64,000 nucleotides of DNA from Actinomycetes bacterium (GCA_029782145.1 JAKOVH010000026.1:62001-126000), one strand, 5' to 3'. Positions 1 to 8,809 are shown, numbered from the stretch's first letter. Numbers and translations: made by a program. The notes: generated by a model from the sequence alone, not told the origin.

Positions 1-116
1 TGGTGGTGGCGCTGCTCACCACCGGCAAGCCGATCCTGGGCACCCACCTGCGAGCCCTGCCGGGCGTCATCATGCAGATCCACCGGTCGTTCCCGACCGC
101 CCGACCCCTGCCCTGA
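1..116 (+). CDS. 3' end of an unidentified protein
   Basis: The first codons of the window are in frame with a TGA at 114-116 and encode about 37 C-terminal residues ending in TARPLP. The reading frame has no stop and normal high-GC codon use, so it is probably the tail of a real gene that starts outside the window. No motif is recognisable. It converges on the deacetylase gene downstream, with only 18 bases between the two stop codons. Confidence 0.5.
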   Translation, partial: VVALLTTGKPILGTHLRALPGVIMQIHRSFPTARPLP

Positions 117-134
117 CCGGCCGTCAGGCCCGCG

Positions 135-866
135 TCAGGTGGTGACGACCCGCCGGAAGCCCTCGGTGAGGCGGCCCTCGGGCAGGCCGTGCTGGGCGGT
201 CATCCCGCTGGCCCACCCCCGCAGGAGAGCCTCCACGTCGTCGATCCAGCCCACCTGGCTCTGGTGGCACGAGAGCGCGGCGAGCTTGCGGTCGAACACG
301 TCGGTGATGTCGACGAACACGTCGACTGGCTCGAGCCCGCCGATCCAGACCTCGGGCACCACGTGGGGCTCGAGGCCCTCCATCATCAAGTTGGTGTGGG
401 CGTGGGGGTTGCGCGAGTCCGGGTAGACGGCGCACAGCGTGGCCTCGGCCACGGCGAGGTGGTCGGGGTGGCTGGCGTAGATGCGGTCGTAGCGACGCTC
501 GGGCGTCTGCTGCAGCACCAGGTCGGGGCGCACCACCCGGATCTGCGCGCTGATGCAGCGGCGCAGCTCGAGGTCGGCGACGAGGTGGCCGTCGGGCAGC
601 CCTAGGAACCGCACGTCGCTCACCCCCACCGCCGCGGCGGCCGCCCGCTGCTCCTTTTCCCGCAGCACCGCCAGCTCGGACCGGTCGAGGTCCTCCGGGG
701 GGCCGGCCTCGCCCGAGGTGGCGATGGCGTAGACCACCTCGGTGCCGGCGGCGGTGAGGGCGGCGACGGTGCCGGACATGCCGAAGTCGATGTCGTCGGG
801 GTGGGCCACCACGACGAGGGCCTTGGCGGGTGGGTTCGAGAGGTCGACGAAGGTGGGCTCGCTCAC
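135..866 (-). CDS. PIG-L/LmbE family deacetylase
   Basis: The 243-residue product has the PIG-L metal-site motif AHPDD at residues 21-25 and a downstream SHPDH motif. These are the usual zinc ligands of N-acetylglucosaminyl-type deacetylases; in actinobacteria the family includes MshB and Mca of mycothiol metabolism. The GTG start (GTG AGC GAG) was chosen because the fold begins about 15 residues later and the sequence upstream in this frame is antisense to the flavin monooxygenase gene. The substrate cannot be told from sequence. It is divergent from the monooxygenase gene, with about 100 bases between them. Confidence 0.9.
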   Translation of the reverse strand: MSEPTFVDLSNPPAKALVVVAHPDDIDFGMSGTVAALTAAGTEVVYAIATSGEAGPPEDLDRSELAVLREKEQRAAAAAVGVSDVRFLGLPDGHLVADLELRRCISAQIRVVRPDLVLQQTPERRYDRIYASHPDHLAVAEATLCAVYPDSRNPHAHTNLMMEGLEPHVVPEVWIGGLEPVDVFVDITDVFDRKLAALSCHQSQVGWIDDVEALLRGWASGMTAQHGLPEGRLTEGFRRVVTT

Positions 867-965
867 GACGCCGGAGGCTACCGAGGTGGCGCCCGGCGGT
901 GACGGGCCGAACGGCGCCTTGCCTGCGATGGCCGAGCCCGCTCGCTCGCGGCAGGATGGTCGCCC

Positions 966-2447
966 ATGGGGGAGACGACTGACGTGAACGACAGCAGCGC
1001 CGTCCGGAAGCGGCGGATCGTCGTCATCGGCGCCGGGCCGGGGGGCATCTGCACGGGCCACTACCTGCGCCAGGCGGGCTACACGGACTTCACGCTGTTC
1101 GAGCGCGACGGCGACGTCGGCGGCACGTGGCAGCGCAACCGCTACCCGGGCCTGGCGTGCGACGTGTGGAGCCACGTGTACTGCTTCACCTTCGCCCTGA
1201 ACCCTGGGTGGACCCGCTCCTACGCCACCCAGCCGGAGATCCTGGCCTACATGCGCCGCACGGTCGACGACCTCGGGCTGTGGCCCCACATCCGGTTGAA
1301 CACCGGCATCGCCTCGGCCGCGTGGGACGACGACACCGGCACCTGGCGGGTCACCACCGAGGCCGGCGAGGAGATCGAGGCCGACGTGGTCATCAGCGGG
1401 CAGGGCATGTTCGGTGAGCTCAAGTACCCCGACATCGAGGGCCGTGACAGCTTCGAGGGCGTGGCCGTGCACACCGGCGCGTGGGACGAGTCGCTCGACC
1501 TCACCGGGAAGCGGGTGGCGGTGATCGGCAGCGCGGCGAGCGCCGTGCAGTCGGTGCCGGAGATCGCCAAGGTGGCCGGGCAGCTCCACGTGTTCCAGCG
1601 CTCGGCCAACTGGGTGCTGCCCAAGGACGACAAGGAGCACACGTCCGAGCAGCTCGAGCAGTTCCTCGACCCGGCCGAGCTGCAGGCCTACCACGACGGG
1701 ATCATGGCGTTCGTGGGGCCGAGCATCCCGTTCTCCAACCCGGAGATGAACGCCATCGCCGAGTGGGTCGCCGCCTGCGCCATCGAGGTGGTGGACGACC
1801 CGGAGGTCCGCGAGAAGCTCACGCCCACCACGCCGTGGGGCTGCATGCGCCCGCTGTTCTCCAACGACTACTACCCCACGTTCAACCGGCCCAACGTGGA
1901 GCTGGTCACCGACCCGATCGAGCGCATCACCCCCACCGGGGTCGTCACCGCCGACGGCACCGAGCGGGCGGTCGACGTGATCGTGTTCGCCACGGGCTAC
2001 GTCGTCGACAAGTTCGCGTCGCGCATCCCCATCACCGGCCGGGGCGGCCTGCCCCTGGAGAAGGCGTGGGCCGACGGGGCCCGGGCCTACCTCGGCATCA
2101 CCACCGCCGGGTTCCCGAACCTGTTCATGCTCTACGGCCCCAACACCAACCAGGGCTCGCTGATCCCGATGATCGAGTACGAGGCCCAGTACGCGGTGAA
2201 GGCGCTCCAGGCCATGGACGCCGCCGGCGTCGACTGGATGGACGTCAAGCCCGAGGTGGAGGACGCCTACAACGCCGAGCTGCAGGCCGGCATCGACCAG
2301 GTGGAGGTGTGGCAGGCGGGGTGCAGCCACTACTACCTGAGCGACTCCGGCCGGGTGGTCACGCAGTACCCGTGGTCGATGTACACCTTCCGCGAGGCGG
2401 TGTCGGAGGTCGACCTCGACGACTTCGAGCTCGGCACCCGCACCTGA
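966..2447 (+). CDS. Flavin-containing monooxygenase (Baeyer-Villiger type)
   Basis: This 493-residue flavoprotein has an N-terminal FAD-binding Rossmann motif GAGPGG (residues 22-27), the FERDGDVGGTW segment and RYPGLACD. A second nucleotide-binding motif (VIGSAASAVQ) lies near residue 180, a segment FQRSANW follows, and the C-terminal half has the ATGY signature. This layout is typical of class B monooxygenases that use NADPH and O2 to oxidise ketones, aldehydes or soft nucleophiles. A CAGGAT hexamer lies 8 bases before the ATG and there is no clear Shine-Dalgarno sequence, so a leaderless transcript is possible. The substrate is unknown. Confidence 0.9.
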   Translation: MGETTDVNDSSAVRKRRIVVIGAGPGGICTGHYLRQAGYTDFTLFERDGDVGGTWQRNRYPGLACDVWSHVYCFTFALNPGWTRSYATQPEILAYMRRTVDDLGLWPHIRLNTGIASAAWDDDTGTWRVTTEAGEEIEADVVISGQGMFGELKYPDIEGRDSFEGVAVHTGAWDESLDLTGKRVAVIGSAASAVQSVPEIAKVAGQLHVFQRSANWVLPKDDKEHTSEQLEQFLDPAELQAYHDGIMAFVGPSIPFSNPEMNAIAEWVAACAIEVVDDPEVREKLTPTTPWGCMRPLFSNDYYPTFNRPNVELVTDPIERITPTGVVTADGTERAVDVIVFATGYVVDKFASRIPITGRGGLPLEKAWADGARAYLGITTAGFPNLFMLYGPNTNQGSLIPMIEYEAQYAVKALQAMDAAGVDWMDVKPEVEDAYNAELQAGIDQVEVWQAGCSHYYLSDSGRVVTQYPWSMYTFREAVSEVDLDDFELGTRT

Positions 2448-2508
2448 GTCACCGCCTGTCGACGCGGGCCGCGGCGCGGCGACCGCGCACCGTCCCTCTG
2501 GCGGCTCT

Positions 2509-2529
2509 CCAAGGGATTAAGCCCCTTGG
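2509..2529. promoter_or_regulatory. Small hairpin in the leader of the secreted-protein gene
   Basis: A perfect 7-bp inverted repeat (CCAAGGG / CCCTTGG) encloses a 7-base loop ATTAAGC, about 60 bases after the monooxygenase stop and 85 bases before the next start. The AT-rich loop stands out against the GC-rich surroundings. It could be a terminator for the upstream gene or a structured leader of the downstream gene. It matches no riboswitch class I know. Confidence 0.35.
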
Positions 2530-2563
2530 CAAGCACGGGAGGCGGCGCGATGTTGCCCACGCA

Positions 2564-2597
2564 AGGTCTTCCTCGACTGCAGGTCTTCTTCGACTGC
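2564..2597 (+). repeat. Tandem 17-bp direct repeat before a start codon
   Basis: Two head-to-tail copies of AGGTCTTCYTCGACTGC differ at one base (C then T). They end 15 bases before the ATG of the secreted protein. Since 17 is not a multiple of three, the repeat is unlikely to be coding. It could be a duplicated regulator site or a replication-slippage product. Confidence 0.6.
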
Positions 2598-2612
2598 GAG
2601 GCGGTGAGTGCC

Positions 2613-3194
2613 ATGACCAGGACCAGACGTCTTCCCGTCGCGTGCGGCATCGGCGTCTTGGGCGCCGTGCTGGCGTTCGGCGGCGCGACCACCGCGCTCG
2701 GGGCCGACGGGGCCTCCGACGTGGCGCCGTCGCTCAGCTTCCCGCTGACGACCGTGGTCTACGGCGACCCGGGCACCGTCCACGAGGTGACGTCGAGCGA
2801 CGTGCCCGCCGCCCTCACCGGCCAGGAGTGCACGGTGTCGGTGACCGCCGACAACAACGAGTCTGTGCACCCCGGCAGCGACCTCATCGTCACCTCCGGG
2901 TCCGACGAGGTCACCGTCCCCGACGTCGAGCGCACTGCTGGCGGCACCACCACCGCCGGAGGCCCGCTGACGCTCGGCACGACGATCACGGTGGCGGTCC
3001 AGCTCGGAGCCGACGGCGTCTTCTCGGCAGGCGGCACGGTCGACCTGGTGTGCGTGGCCCCGGCGACGGTGACCACGTCGTCGTCCACCACCACCCCGGC
3101 TCCCCCGCCTGAGGTCGTGCCCGCCGACGTGACCCCGGACGTGGCCCCCGCGGTGGCGGCCGCCACCGTGGCCGCGCCTCAGTTCACCGGCTGA
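2613..3194 (+). CDS. Secreted hypothetical protein with Thr/Pro-rich tail
   Basis: The 193-residue product starts with MTRTRR and a hydrophobic stretch ending near residue 30 (ALG-AD), consistent with a Sec signal peptide. The mature part is rich in Val, Thr and Ser, with two cysteines (QECTV and DLVCVA) that could form a disulfide in a beta-sandwich. A low-complexity Thr/Ser/Pro linker and an Ala/Val-rich end follow. The ATG was preferred to upstream starts because the signal peptide begins there and GAGG lies about 8 bases before. Function unknown. The last 11 bases overlap the convergent ferredoxin-hemerythrin gene. Confidence 0.7.
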   Translation: MTRTRRLPVACGIGVLGAVLAFGGATTALGADGASDVAPSLSFPLTTVVYGDPGTVHEVTSSDVPAALTGQECTVSVTADNNESVHPGSDLIVTSGSDEVTVPDVERTAGGTTTAGGPLTLGTTITVAVQLGADGVFSAGGTVDLVCVAPATVTTSSSTTTPAPPPEVVPADVTPDVAPAVAAATVAAPQFTG

Positions 3195-3813
3195 CCCGCC
3201 GGCCCAGAGCGGCCAGGGCGGCCGGGAACAGCACCGTCTCCTCGAGCCGGATGTGCTCGCTGACGGCCCGGGTGAGGTCGCCCATGGCGCGCGCTCGCTG
3301 CTCGGCGTCGGACTCCTCGGCGCCGAGCGCGTCGAGAGCCTGGTCGATGCGCAGGTGGTCGGCGTCGAAGGCGGCGACGAGGTCGGGGTCGACCAGGGCG
3401 GTGATGGCCGAGTAGGCCTCCTCCTCGGTGCGCAGGTGGGTACGGGTCAGCGAGCTGAGCTCGTCGATGCGCTCGGACCCGTGGTGAGCGCGCGCCGCAC
3501 CGAGCGCGGCCTGCAGCTCGTGGTGCTCGTCGGAGAACTGCCCGAGCAGCTCGACGACGGGATCGTCGGAGCGGATCCCGAGCATCCAGTCCTTCAGGTC
3601 GTCGGGCCCCACGCGGCTGCCGCCGAGGTGGAGCGAGATGGCCTGCACCGGGCAGGCGGTGACGGCGTGGACGATCTTCTCCTCGGGCTCGCCCTGGGGA
3701 TCGGTGACGTAGGCCTTGGCGTCACCGTCCTGGTCGAAGGCCCGAGGCGCCACGAACACGCACTGGCCCGAGCCGATGCAGCGGTTGCGATCGATGCGAA
3801 CCTCGACGTCCAT
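3184..3813 (-). CDS. Ferredoxin-hemerythrin fusion protein
   Basis: The 209-residue product joins two metal-binding domains. Residues 1-65 resemble the small ferredoxins that serve P450s: C12-x5-C18 and C54-P, the three-cysteine pattern of a [3Fe-4S] cluster. Residues 90-200 form an HHE/hemerythrin-like helical bundle with H97 or H98, H126-x3-E130, H153 and H187-x3-E191, a full set of di-iron ligands. The ATG is preceded by GGAGG. No membrane segment is seen, so it is probably cytosolic. The fusion suggests electron delivery to, or O2/NO sensing by, the di-iron site; this is inference. An AT-rich patch about 50 bases upstream may hold the promoter. Confidence 0.88.
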   Translation of the reverse strand: MDVEVRIDRNRCIGSGQCVFVAPRAFDQDGDAKAYVTDPQGEPEEKIVHAVTACPVQAISLHLGGSRVGPDDLKDWMLGIRSDDPVVELLGQFSDEHHELQAALGAARAHHGSERIDELSSLTRTHLRTEEEAYSAITALVDPDLVAAFDADHLRIDQALDALGAEESDAEQRARAMGDLTRAVSEHIRLEETVLFPAALAALGRRVSR

Positions 3814-4011
3814 GCTGGTCTCCCTCCGACGCGCCCGGCGTCCGCCGGCCGTCCTGCGGCGTAAATCTAGCGCTCGATAGAAGATCCGGACGATCGCCCC
3901 TTGCGGGCCTCGGTGGACGCGGCCCACCCGGGCGCCGCACCGGCCAGGGCGCGAGCGCGGGAAGGACGCTCGGCCCTGGGCTCGGAAGCGGCGAGGCGTC
4001 ACGATCGAGGG

Positions 4012-4593
4012 ATGCAACCTGATCTCGTCGACCTGCTCACCCGGGCCGCCCGCACGACCGAGGCGGTGCTTGCCGGGCTCGGCCCGGCCGACGGTGACCG
4101 CCCGACCCCGTGCCCCGAGATGACCGTGGCCCAGGTGGCGGCCCACCTCGTCGGCGGCCTGCGTGGCTTCACCGTCGTGGCCGAGGGCGGCGAGCTGCGC
4201 TTCGAGGCCGACCTCGACCCCGACCTCGGTGCCGAGCCGGCCGCGTCGGCCTTCGCGGCCGCCGTCGCCGGCCTGGTGGCCGCCTTCACTCCGGCGGGGC
4301 GCGTGGACGCGACCTACGCCATGCCGTGGGGACCGACCACCGGCGCCCAGCTGCTGGGGTTCGAGCTGATCGAGGTGGTCGTGCACGGCTGGGACATCGC
4401 CCGGGGGCTCGGCGTCGACCCGGCGTTCGACGACGACGTCGCGCCCGCCGCGCTCTTCGGCGCCCGTATGTGGGTCGACGACTCGGTACGGGTGCCGGGG
4501 ATGTTCGGCCCGGAGGTGGCCGCCCCCACCGGCGCCGCGCCGTTGCAGGAGCTCGTCGCCTTCCTCGGGCGCGACCCGGCCTGGACCCCCTGA
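4012..4593 (+). CDS. Maleylpyruvate isomerase-like (DinB-fold) protein
   Basis: The 193-residue product fits the TIGR03086/mycothiol-dependent maleylpyruvate isomerase-like family. It has an N-terminal helix with a TPCPEMTVAQVAAHLVG-type metal and thiol site and the EVVVHGWDIARGLG segment that carries a conserved His. Family members use mycothiol or bind a metal in a DinB four-helix bundle; many have unknown substrates. The ATG was chosen because the fold begins there; longer starts would add a low-complexity Arg/Ala leader. A CACGAT box 6 bases upstream may be a -10 of a leaderless transcript. Confidence 0.75.
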   Translation: MQPDLVDLLTRAARTTEAVLAGLGPADGDRPTPCPEMTVAQVAAHLVGGLRGFTVVAEGGELRFEADLDPDLGAEPAASAFAAAVAGLVAAFTPAGRVDATYAMPWGPTTGAQLLGFELIEVVVHGWDIARGLGVDPAFDDDVAPAALFGARMWVDDSVRVPGMFGPEVAAPTGAAPLQELVAFLGRDPAWTP

Positions 4594-4617
4594 GCCGGGG
4601 CGGCGCCGCCGCTCAGC

Positions 4618-5832
4618 TCACCTCGCCGCCACCAGGCGGCCGTCGTGGGGCTGGGCCAGGCCGGCGTCGACGAGCGCGTCCTCGAGGCAGCGCCGGGCCG
4701 TGGGTGCGGTCATGAACCCGAGGTGCCCGCCCGTGTACCAGGCGGCGTCGTCCATCCCCCAGTGCTCGACGAGCTCGTCGACCTGGTCGGTGGGCACGAG
4801 CCGGTCGGCGCGCCCGGCGTAGATCCGCCGCACGGCCGTGGCCGGGCGGCCCAGGTGGATCGGCGAGGTGACGGCCTCGAAGCCGGCGGCGCGCTCGAAC
4901 ATCTCGGCGTAGTCGGGGTCGTCGGCGTTGCGAGCGGGCGTGTGCGACCGCATGAGCCGGGCGAGGTTCACCACCGGGACGCCGACGACGACGGCGCGCA
5001 GCGACGGCTCGAGGGCGGCGACGGCGGCGGCGACGTAGCCCCCGAGGGACAGCCCGTGGAGGGCGGCGCGCTCGCCGCGGGCGGTGATGTAGGCGAGCAC
5101 GGCGCGCACGTCGGCGATGGCCTGGGCGGCCCCGTGCAGGTTCATGACGACGTCGACGCTGGGGAACGATCCCTCGAAGCGGGCGACGCCCCGTGGCCCG
5201 TGGTGGGGCAGCACGGTAATGGCGACGTTGAAGCCCTGGCGGTGCAGGGCGTGGGCCCGGAACACGACGAGGTCGATGACGGGATCGCCCATGCCGGCGC
5301 CGTGGACGCACACGACCCACGGTGCGGGGCCGTCCTGCCGCACGATCCACGCGTGGGCGACGGTGTTGTCGGTCTGTTCCGCGTAGCGGCTGGCGCCGGG
5401 CACCGACGACGGCGGCGCGTAGGGGCTGCGGAACGTCACGTGCTCGTAGGGGCGCCCGATCGCCGAGCGGCTGGTCCACTCCAGGTCGGGGACGCGGGGC
5501 GCCTGGTGGTAGCTGGCCGGGTCGGCGAAGACGCCGGCGCCCTCGAGCAGCTCGACCAGCGGCGGCACCTCGACCGCGGCCGGGGTGAAGGCGTCGTCGC
5601 CGCCGGGGGTGTGCAGCTGGCGCATGAGGGTGAGCACGACCTCGTCGGCGCCGGCGGCGGCGACCAGCCGAGCCCGGTCGACCAGCGACACCGGCGGCTC
5701 GGCCGAGGCCAGCGGCCGGGCGAACGCGCAGATGCGGTGACCTACTCCGGCCAGGTCGACGGTGGCGGCGCCGGCTCGGCCCACCACCCGTCGAAGGGAC
5801 GCGCCGCGCCACGGGAGGTCATCGATCCTCAT
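4618..5832 (-). CDS. Alpha/beta-hydrolase family protein
   Basis: This 404-residue protein has an alpha/beta-hydrolase core in its C-terminal two thirds: an oxyanion-loop segment CVHGAGMG, the nucleophile elbow GLSLGG, an Asp in GRADRLV and a His in TGGHLG, which together make a Ser-Asp-His triad. The N-terminal 130 residues are a family-specific extension without a signal peptide. It resembles actinobacterial uncharacterised esterase/dienelactone-hydrolase-like enzymes, and its substrate is unknown. It is convergent with the isomerase-like gene and divergent from the wax ester synthase-like gene. Confidence 0.85.
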   Translation of the reverse strand: MRIDDLPWRGASLRRVVGRAGAATVDLAGVGHRICAFARPLASAEPPVSLVDRARLVAAAGADEVVLTLMRQLHTPGGDDAFTPAAVEVPPLVELLEGAGVFADPASYHQAPRVPDLEWTSRSAIGRPYEHVTFRSPYAPPSSVPGASRYAEQTDNTVAHAWIVRQDGPAPWVVCVHGAGMGDPVIDLVVFRAHALHRQGFNVAITVLPHHGPRGVARFEGSFPSVDVVMNLHGAAQAIADVRAVLAYITARGERAALHGLSLGGYVAAAVAALEPSLRAVVVGVPVVNLARLMRSHTPARNADDPDYAEMFERAAGFEAVTSPIHLGRPATAVRRIYAGRADRLVPTDQVDELVEHWGMDDAAWYTGGHLGFMTAPTARRCLEDALVDAGLAQPHDGRLVAAR

Positions 5833-5865
5833 GCCTCAGACGCTTCGCCCGGGAGTCCCGTGCGG

Positions 5866-5913
5866 CAAGGGCCGGGGGTCACAAGGGGCCCGCAGGGAGC
5901 CGGACGGCCCTTG
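5866..5913. promoter_or_regulatory. Spaced inverted repeat between divergent genes
   Basis: CAAGGGCCG and CGGCCCTTG form a perfect 9-bp inverted repeat separated by 30 bases, in the 145-bp gap between the divergent hydrolase and acyltransferase genes. The position suits an operator or an upstream activator site. There is no direct evidence of binding. Confidence 0.3.
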
Positions 5914-5977
5914 ACGGGAGGGGAGCACCGCCGCAGCGTCGGGTCGAGGCCGAGTGGCCATGCTCAGGGGGTGAGCG

Positions 5978-7378
5978 ATGAGGCGGCACACGGGAACCGA
6001 TTCGCTGTTCCTGTCGTTCGAGACCGACGCGTTCGCCATGCAGGTCGGCGCGCTCATCGTGCTCGACACGACCGACGCGCCCGACTTCAGCTTCGAGCGC
6101 CTGCGCGAGCGGTATGCCCAACGGGCGGCGATGGTGCCGAAGTTCACCTGGAAGATCAAGCCGGTGCCGCTCGGCATCGACCGGCCGTCGTGGATCGACG
6201 CCGGCAGCCTCGACATCGACGAGCACCTGGACCGGGTCACGGTGCCGGCACCGGCCGGGCCCCGGGAGATCGGCGAGGTCATCGGTCGGCTCTTCGAGCA
6301 GCGCCTCGACCGGGACCAGCCGCTGTGGAGGTCGTGGTTCCTCGACGGCCTTCCGGAGGGCACCGCTGCCCTGTTCACCGTGAACCACCACTGCCTCATG
6401 GACGGCACGTCCGGCGCGTCGATCTCCTCGGTGCTGTTCGACGTCGACCGTGAGCCGGCCCCCGTCCCGCCCGCTCCCCGCCTCGGTCCCGGCGGCCGCA
6501 ACCCCTCCGACCCCGAGCACCTGGCGCGCAGCGTGCTCAACATGGCCACCACGCCGTTGAAGCTGCCCGGCTTCGTGGCCGCCTGCGGACGGCGGGCCGC
6601 GCAGCTGGTGCCCGACGTGCTCAGCAACGGCGTGCCGTCCGCGCTGACGTCGCCCGCCCCTCGCATGTCGTTCAACGGCGCGGTCGGCGACCGCCGCTCG
6701 ATCGCGTTCGAGACGCTCCCGTTGGGCGACCTCAAGGCGGTCCGCCGCCGGACCGGCGCCACCGTGAACGACGTCATCGTGGCGGTGTGCGTGGCCGCCC
6801 TCGGGCGCTACGTGGAGGCGACCGGCGAGGGCCTGCCCGACAAGCCCTTCACCGTGGCGGTGCCGGTGTCGATGCGCAGCCCGAGTGACGATGGTGAGCT
6901 GACCAACCGTGTCGCCGCCTACCCGATCCGGGTGCCGACCCACGTAGCCGACCCGCTCGAGCGGCTGCACGCCGTCTCCGAGGAGACCGAGCGGCTCAAG
7001 CAGCTCGCCGCCCGGTTCGCCGGGACCCGGCTCCCGTCCGTCGGCGAGATCGCGTCGCCGTTCGTGCTCACTGCGGTGGCCCGGGCGCTGCCGCCGCTGG
7101 TGCCCCACATCCCGGTGGTGGCCAACACCATGGTGTCCACCGTGCGGGGCGCGCCCTTCCCGCTCTACGCCGCCGGTGCCCGCCTCGTCGGGATGTACCC
7201 CACCAACGTGCTCATGGGCTACATGGGGCTGGACTTCACGACCATCAGCGCCGAGGACCGCGTCGACGTCGGCATCACCGTCGACCCCGACCTGGTGCCC
7301 GACCCGTGGCTCGTGGCCGAGGAACTGCCCGCGGCGCTCGACGAGCTCGTGCGGGCCGCCGACGCCGGCGGCGGGTGA
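5978..7378 (+). CDS. Wax ester synthase/diacylglycerol acyltransferase-like protein
   Basis: The 466-residue product has the WS/DGAT active-site motif HHxxxDG at residues 137-143 (NHHCLMDG). The N-terminal part has the usual MSxxDxxF-like start (TGTDSLFLSFET) and the C-terminal half has the NDVIVAVCVAAL and VSMRSPSD segments of the family. These enzymes transfer acyl groups from acyl-CoA to alcohols or diacylglycerol to make wax esters and triacylglycerol, common carbon stores in actinobacteria. The exact acceptor cannot be predicted. Length is typical. Confidence 0.9.
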   Translation: MRRHTGTDSLFLSFETDAFAMQVGALIVLDTTDAPDFSFERLRERYAQRAAMVPKFTWKIKPVPLGIDRPSWIDAGSLDIDEHLDRVTVPAPAGPREIGEVIGRLFEQRLDRDQPLWRSWFLDGLPEGTAALFTVNHHCLMDGTSGASISSVLFDVDREPAPVPPAPRLGPGGRNPSDPEHLARSVLNMATTPLKLPGFVAACGRRAAQLVPDVLSNGVPSALTSPAPRMSFNGAVGDRRSIAFETLPLGDLKAVRRRTGATVNDVIVAVCVAALGRYVEATGEGLPDKPFTVAVPVSMRSPSDDGELTNRVAAYPIRVPTHVADPLERLHAVSEETERLKQLAARFAGTRLPSVGEIASPFVLTAVARALPPLVPHIPVVANTMVSTVRGAPFPLYAAGARLVGMYPTNVLMGYMGLDFTTISAEDRVDVGITVDPDLVPDPWLVAEELPAALDELVRAADAGGG

Positions 7379-7401
7379 CGGTCGCTGCGACGGCGCGACC
7401 G
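7379..7401. terminator. Weak hairpin between convergent genes
   Basis: CGGTCGC and GCGACCG form a 7-bp stem with a 9-base loop directly after the acyltransferase stop codon. It lies in the 72-bp gap between two convergent genes. There is no U-tract, so terminator function is a guess from position. Confidence 0.35.
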
Positions 7402-7450
7402 ATGGGCCCGCCCGCCCCGGCTGCCCTGCCTGGGCTGCGCGCCACCGCGC

Positions 7451-8809
7451 TCAGGCCGCCCGGCGGCGGTCCTCGGCCACCCGCTCGGCGGCCTGCTTGC
7501 CGGTCCGCATGGCCCCCTCGGTGCTGGCGATCGGGAACAGGTACTCGCCGGCCAGGTAGAGCCCGGCGACGTCGCCGATGTCGTGGCGCAGCAGCTGCTG
7601 GATGGCGGCGAACTGGCCCGGCGCACCGAGGTTCACGGCCCGATCCCACCGGAAGACCTTGGTGAGCCTGGGCTCCGATGGGAACGACGGCTCGATGCGC
7701 TGCAGCTCGTCGATCACCAGACGCCGGCGCTGCTCGCCGCTGAGCTGGCGGAGCCGCTCGTCCTCCCACCCGCGGGTGGAGGCGATGACCACCGGGTGGA
7801 CCGGGTCGGTCGAGCCGAGCGAGGCGAAGTTCAACACCGTCTGCGCGCTCGCCGGCATCATCACCACGTACCAGGGGGTGTCGGTGGGCAGGTCGAGGGG
7901 CCGGTCGAGGCCGAACTGGTAGTAGTAGGTGGAGGAGTAGCGGCAGGTCTCGAGCGGGATGCGGATCGAGGGCGGCAGGCCGGGCGCGACCTTCAGCGCG
8001 GTGGGCGCATCGAGCGCGCAGATCACGTGGTCGGCCTCCTCCAGGCCCTCGGCGGTGCGCACGCCGACGACCCGACCGCCGTCGATCACGATCTCCTCCA
8101 CCGGCGTGCGCAGGTGCACCCGGTCGGCCACCCGCTCGTGCAGCCCGGCGGAGATCGCCCCGAGCCCGCCCCGCAGCGTGCACATGCCCTTCATGAGCGA
8201 GAACAGGGTGAGGGGGTGCACGACCGAGATCTCCGACGGGCGCCCGAGGATCATGGTGGCGAGGAACGGGTGGACGACCCACTCCAGCGCCTCGGGCCCG
8301 CCATGGTCGAGGACGAACTCGGCGGCGCTGGTGGTGGAGAGATCGGTCAGCGCCGAGAAGTCCATCGTCGCGGTGTCGACCACCTTCATGTGGCGGCGCA
8401 CGCGGCGCGCCGCCTTCGCCACCTGCACGTAGGTCCGCAGCGGCGGGCCGCCGGTAAGGAACCTGAGGTTCTCGGGTAGCGCCCCGAGCATCCCCCGCAG
8501 GGTGGGGTCGAGCACCACGGTGCGGACCTCGCCGTCGCGGACGATCCCATAGCGCTGCCGGGCGATGGGGAAGACGCGGTCCTGCAGGCCCAGCTCGCGG
8601 ATGTACTGGAACGTGGTGGCCCACTGCGGCTCGGTGGCCCCGGCCCCGGCGATCAGCTCGTAGCCGTCCTCGTGGATGGTGCGGCACCGGCCGCCCACTT
8701 CCCCGCTGGCCTCGAAGGCCACCACGTCGACGCCCTTCTTCCACAGCGTGTAGGTGGCCGACAGCCCGGCCAGGCCGGCGCCGACCACCACCACTCGCTT
8801 CGATCCCAT
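7451..8809 (-). CDS. FAD-dependent amine oxidase/desaturase-like protein
   Basis: The 452-residue flavoprotein starts with an FAD-binding Rossmann motif (VVVVGAGLAGLS), followed by a GG-doublet segment (EVGGRCRT) and, at the C-terminus, the LYLAGEYLFP...STEGAMRTGKQAA-type FAD-binding end. This arrangement is shared by flavin amine oxidases, protoporphyrinogen oxidases and phytoene desaturases. No substrate-specific motif is evident. The ATG is taken at MGSKRV because the Rossmann strand starts there; the upstream extension is Arg-rich shadow sequence. Confidence 0.85.
   Translation of the reverse strand: MGSKRVVVVGAGLAGLSATYTLWKKGVDVVAFEASGEVGGRCRTIHEDGYELIAGAGATEPQWATTFQYIRELGLQDRVFPIARQRYGIVRDGEVRTVVLDPTLRGMLGALPENLRFLTGGPPLRTYVQVAKAARRVRRHMKVVDTATMDFSALTDLSTTSAAEFVLDHGGPEALEWVVHPFLATMILGRPSEISVVHPLTLFSLMKGMCTLRGGLGAISAGLHERVADRVHLRTPVEEIVIDGGRVVGVRTAEGLEEADHVICALDAPTALKVAPGLPPSIRIPLETCRYSSTYYYQFGLDRPLDLPTDTPWYVVMMPASAQTVLNFASLGSTDPVHPVVIASTRGWEDERLRQLSGEQRRRLVIDELQRIEPSFPSEPRLTKVFRWDRAVNLGAPGQFAAIQQLLRHDIGDVAGLYLAGEYLFPIASTEGAMRTGKQAAERVAEDRRRAA

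Noticed and set aside
867..2330. A much longer reading of the PIG-L deacetylase on the - strand
   Set aside because: The extra sequence is antisense to the monooxygenase gene and has no family resemblance; the family core fits the GTG at 866.
2461..2612. Possible c-di-GMP-type riboswitch in the leader of the secreted-protein gene
   Set aside because: The conserved GEMM core and tetraloop-receptor bases are not present; only a hairpin and a tandem repeat are seen.
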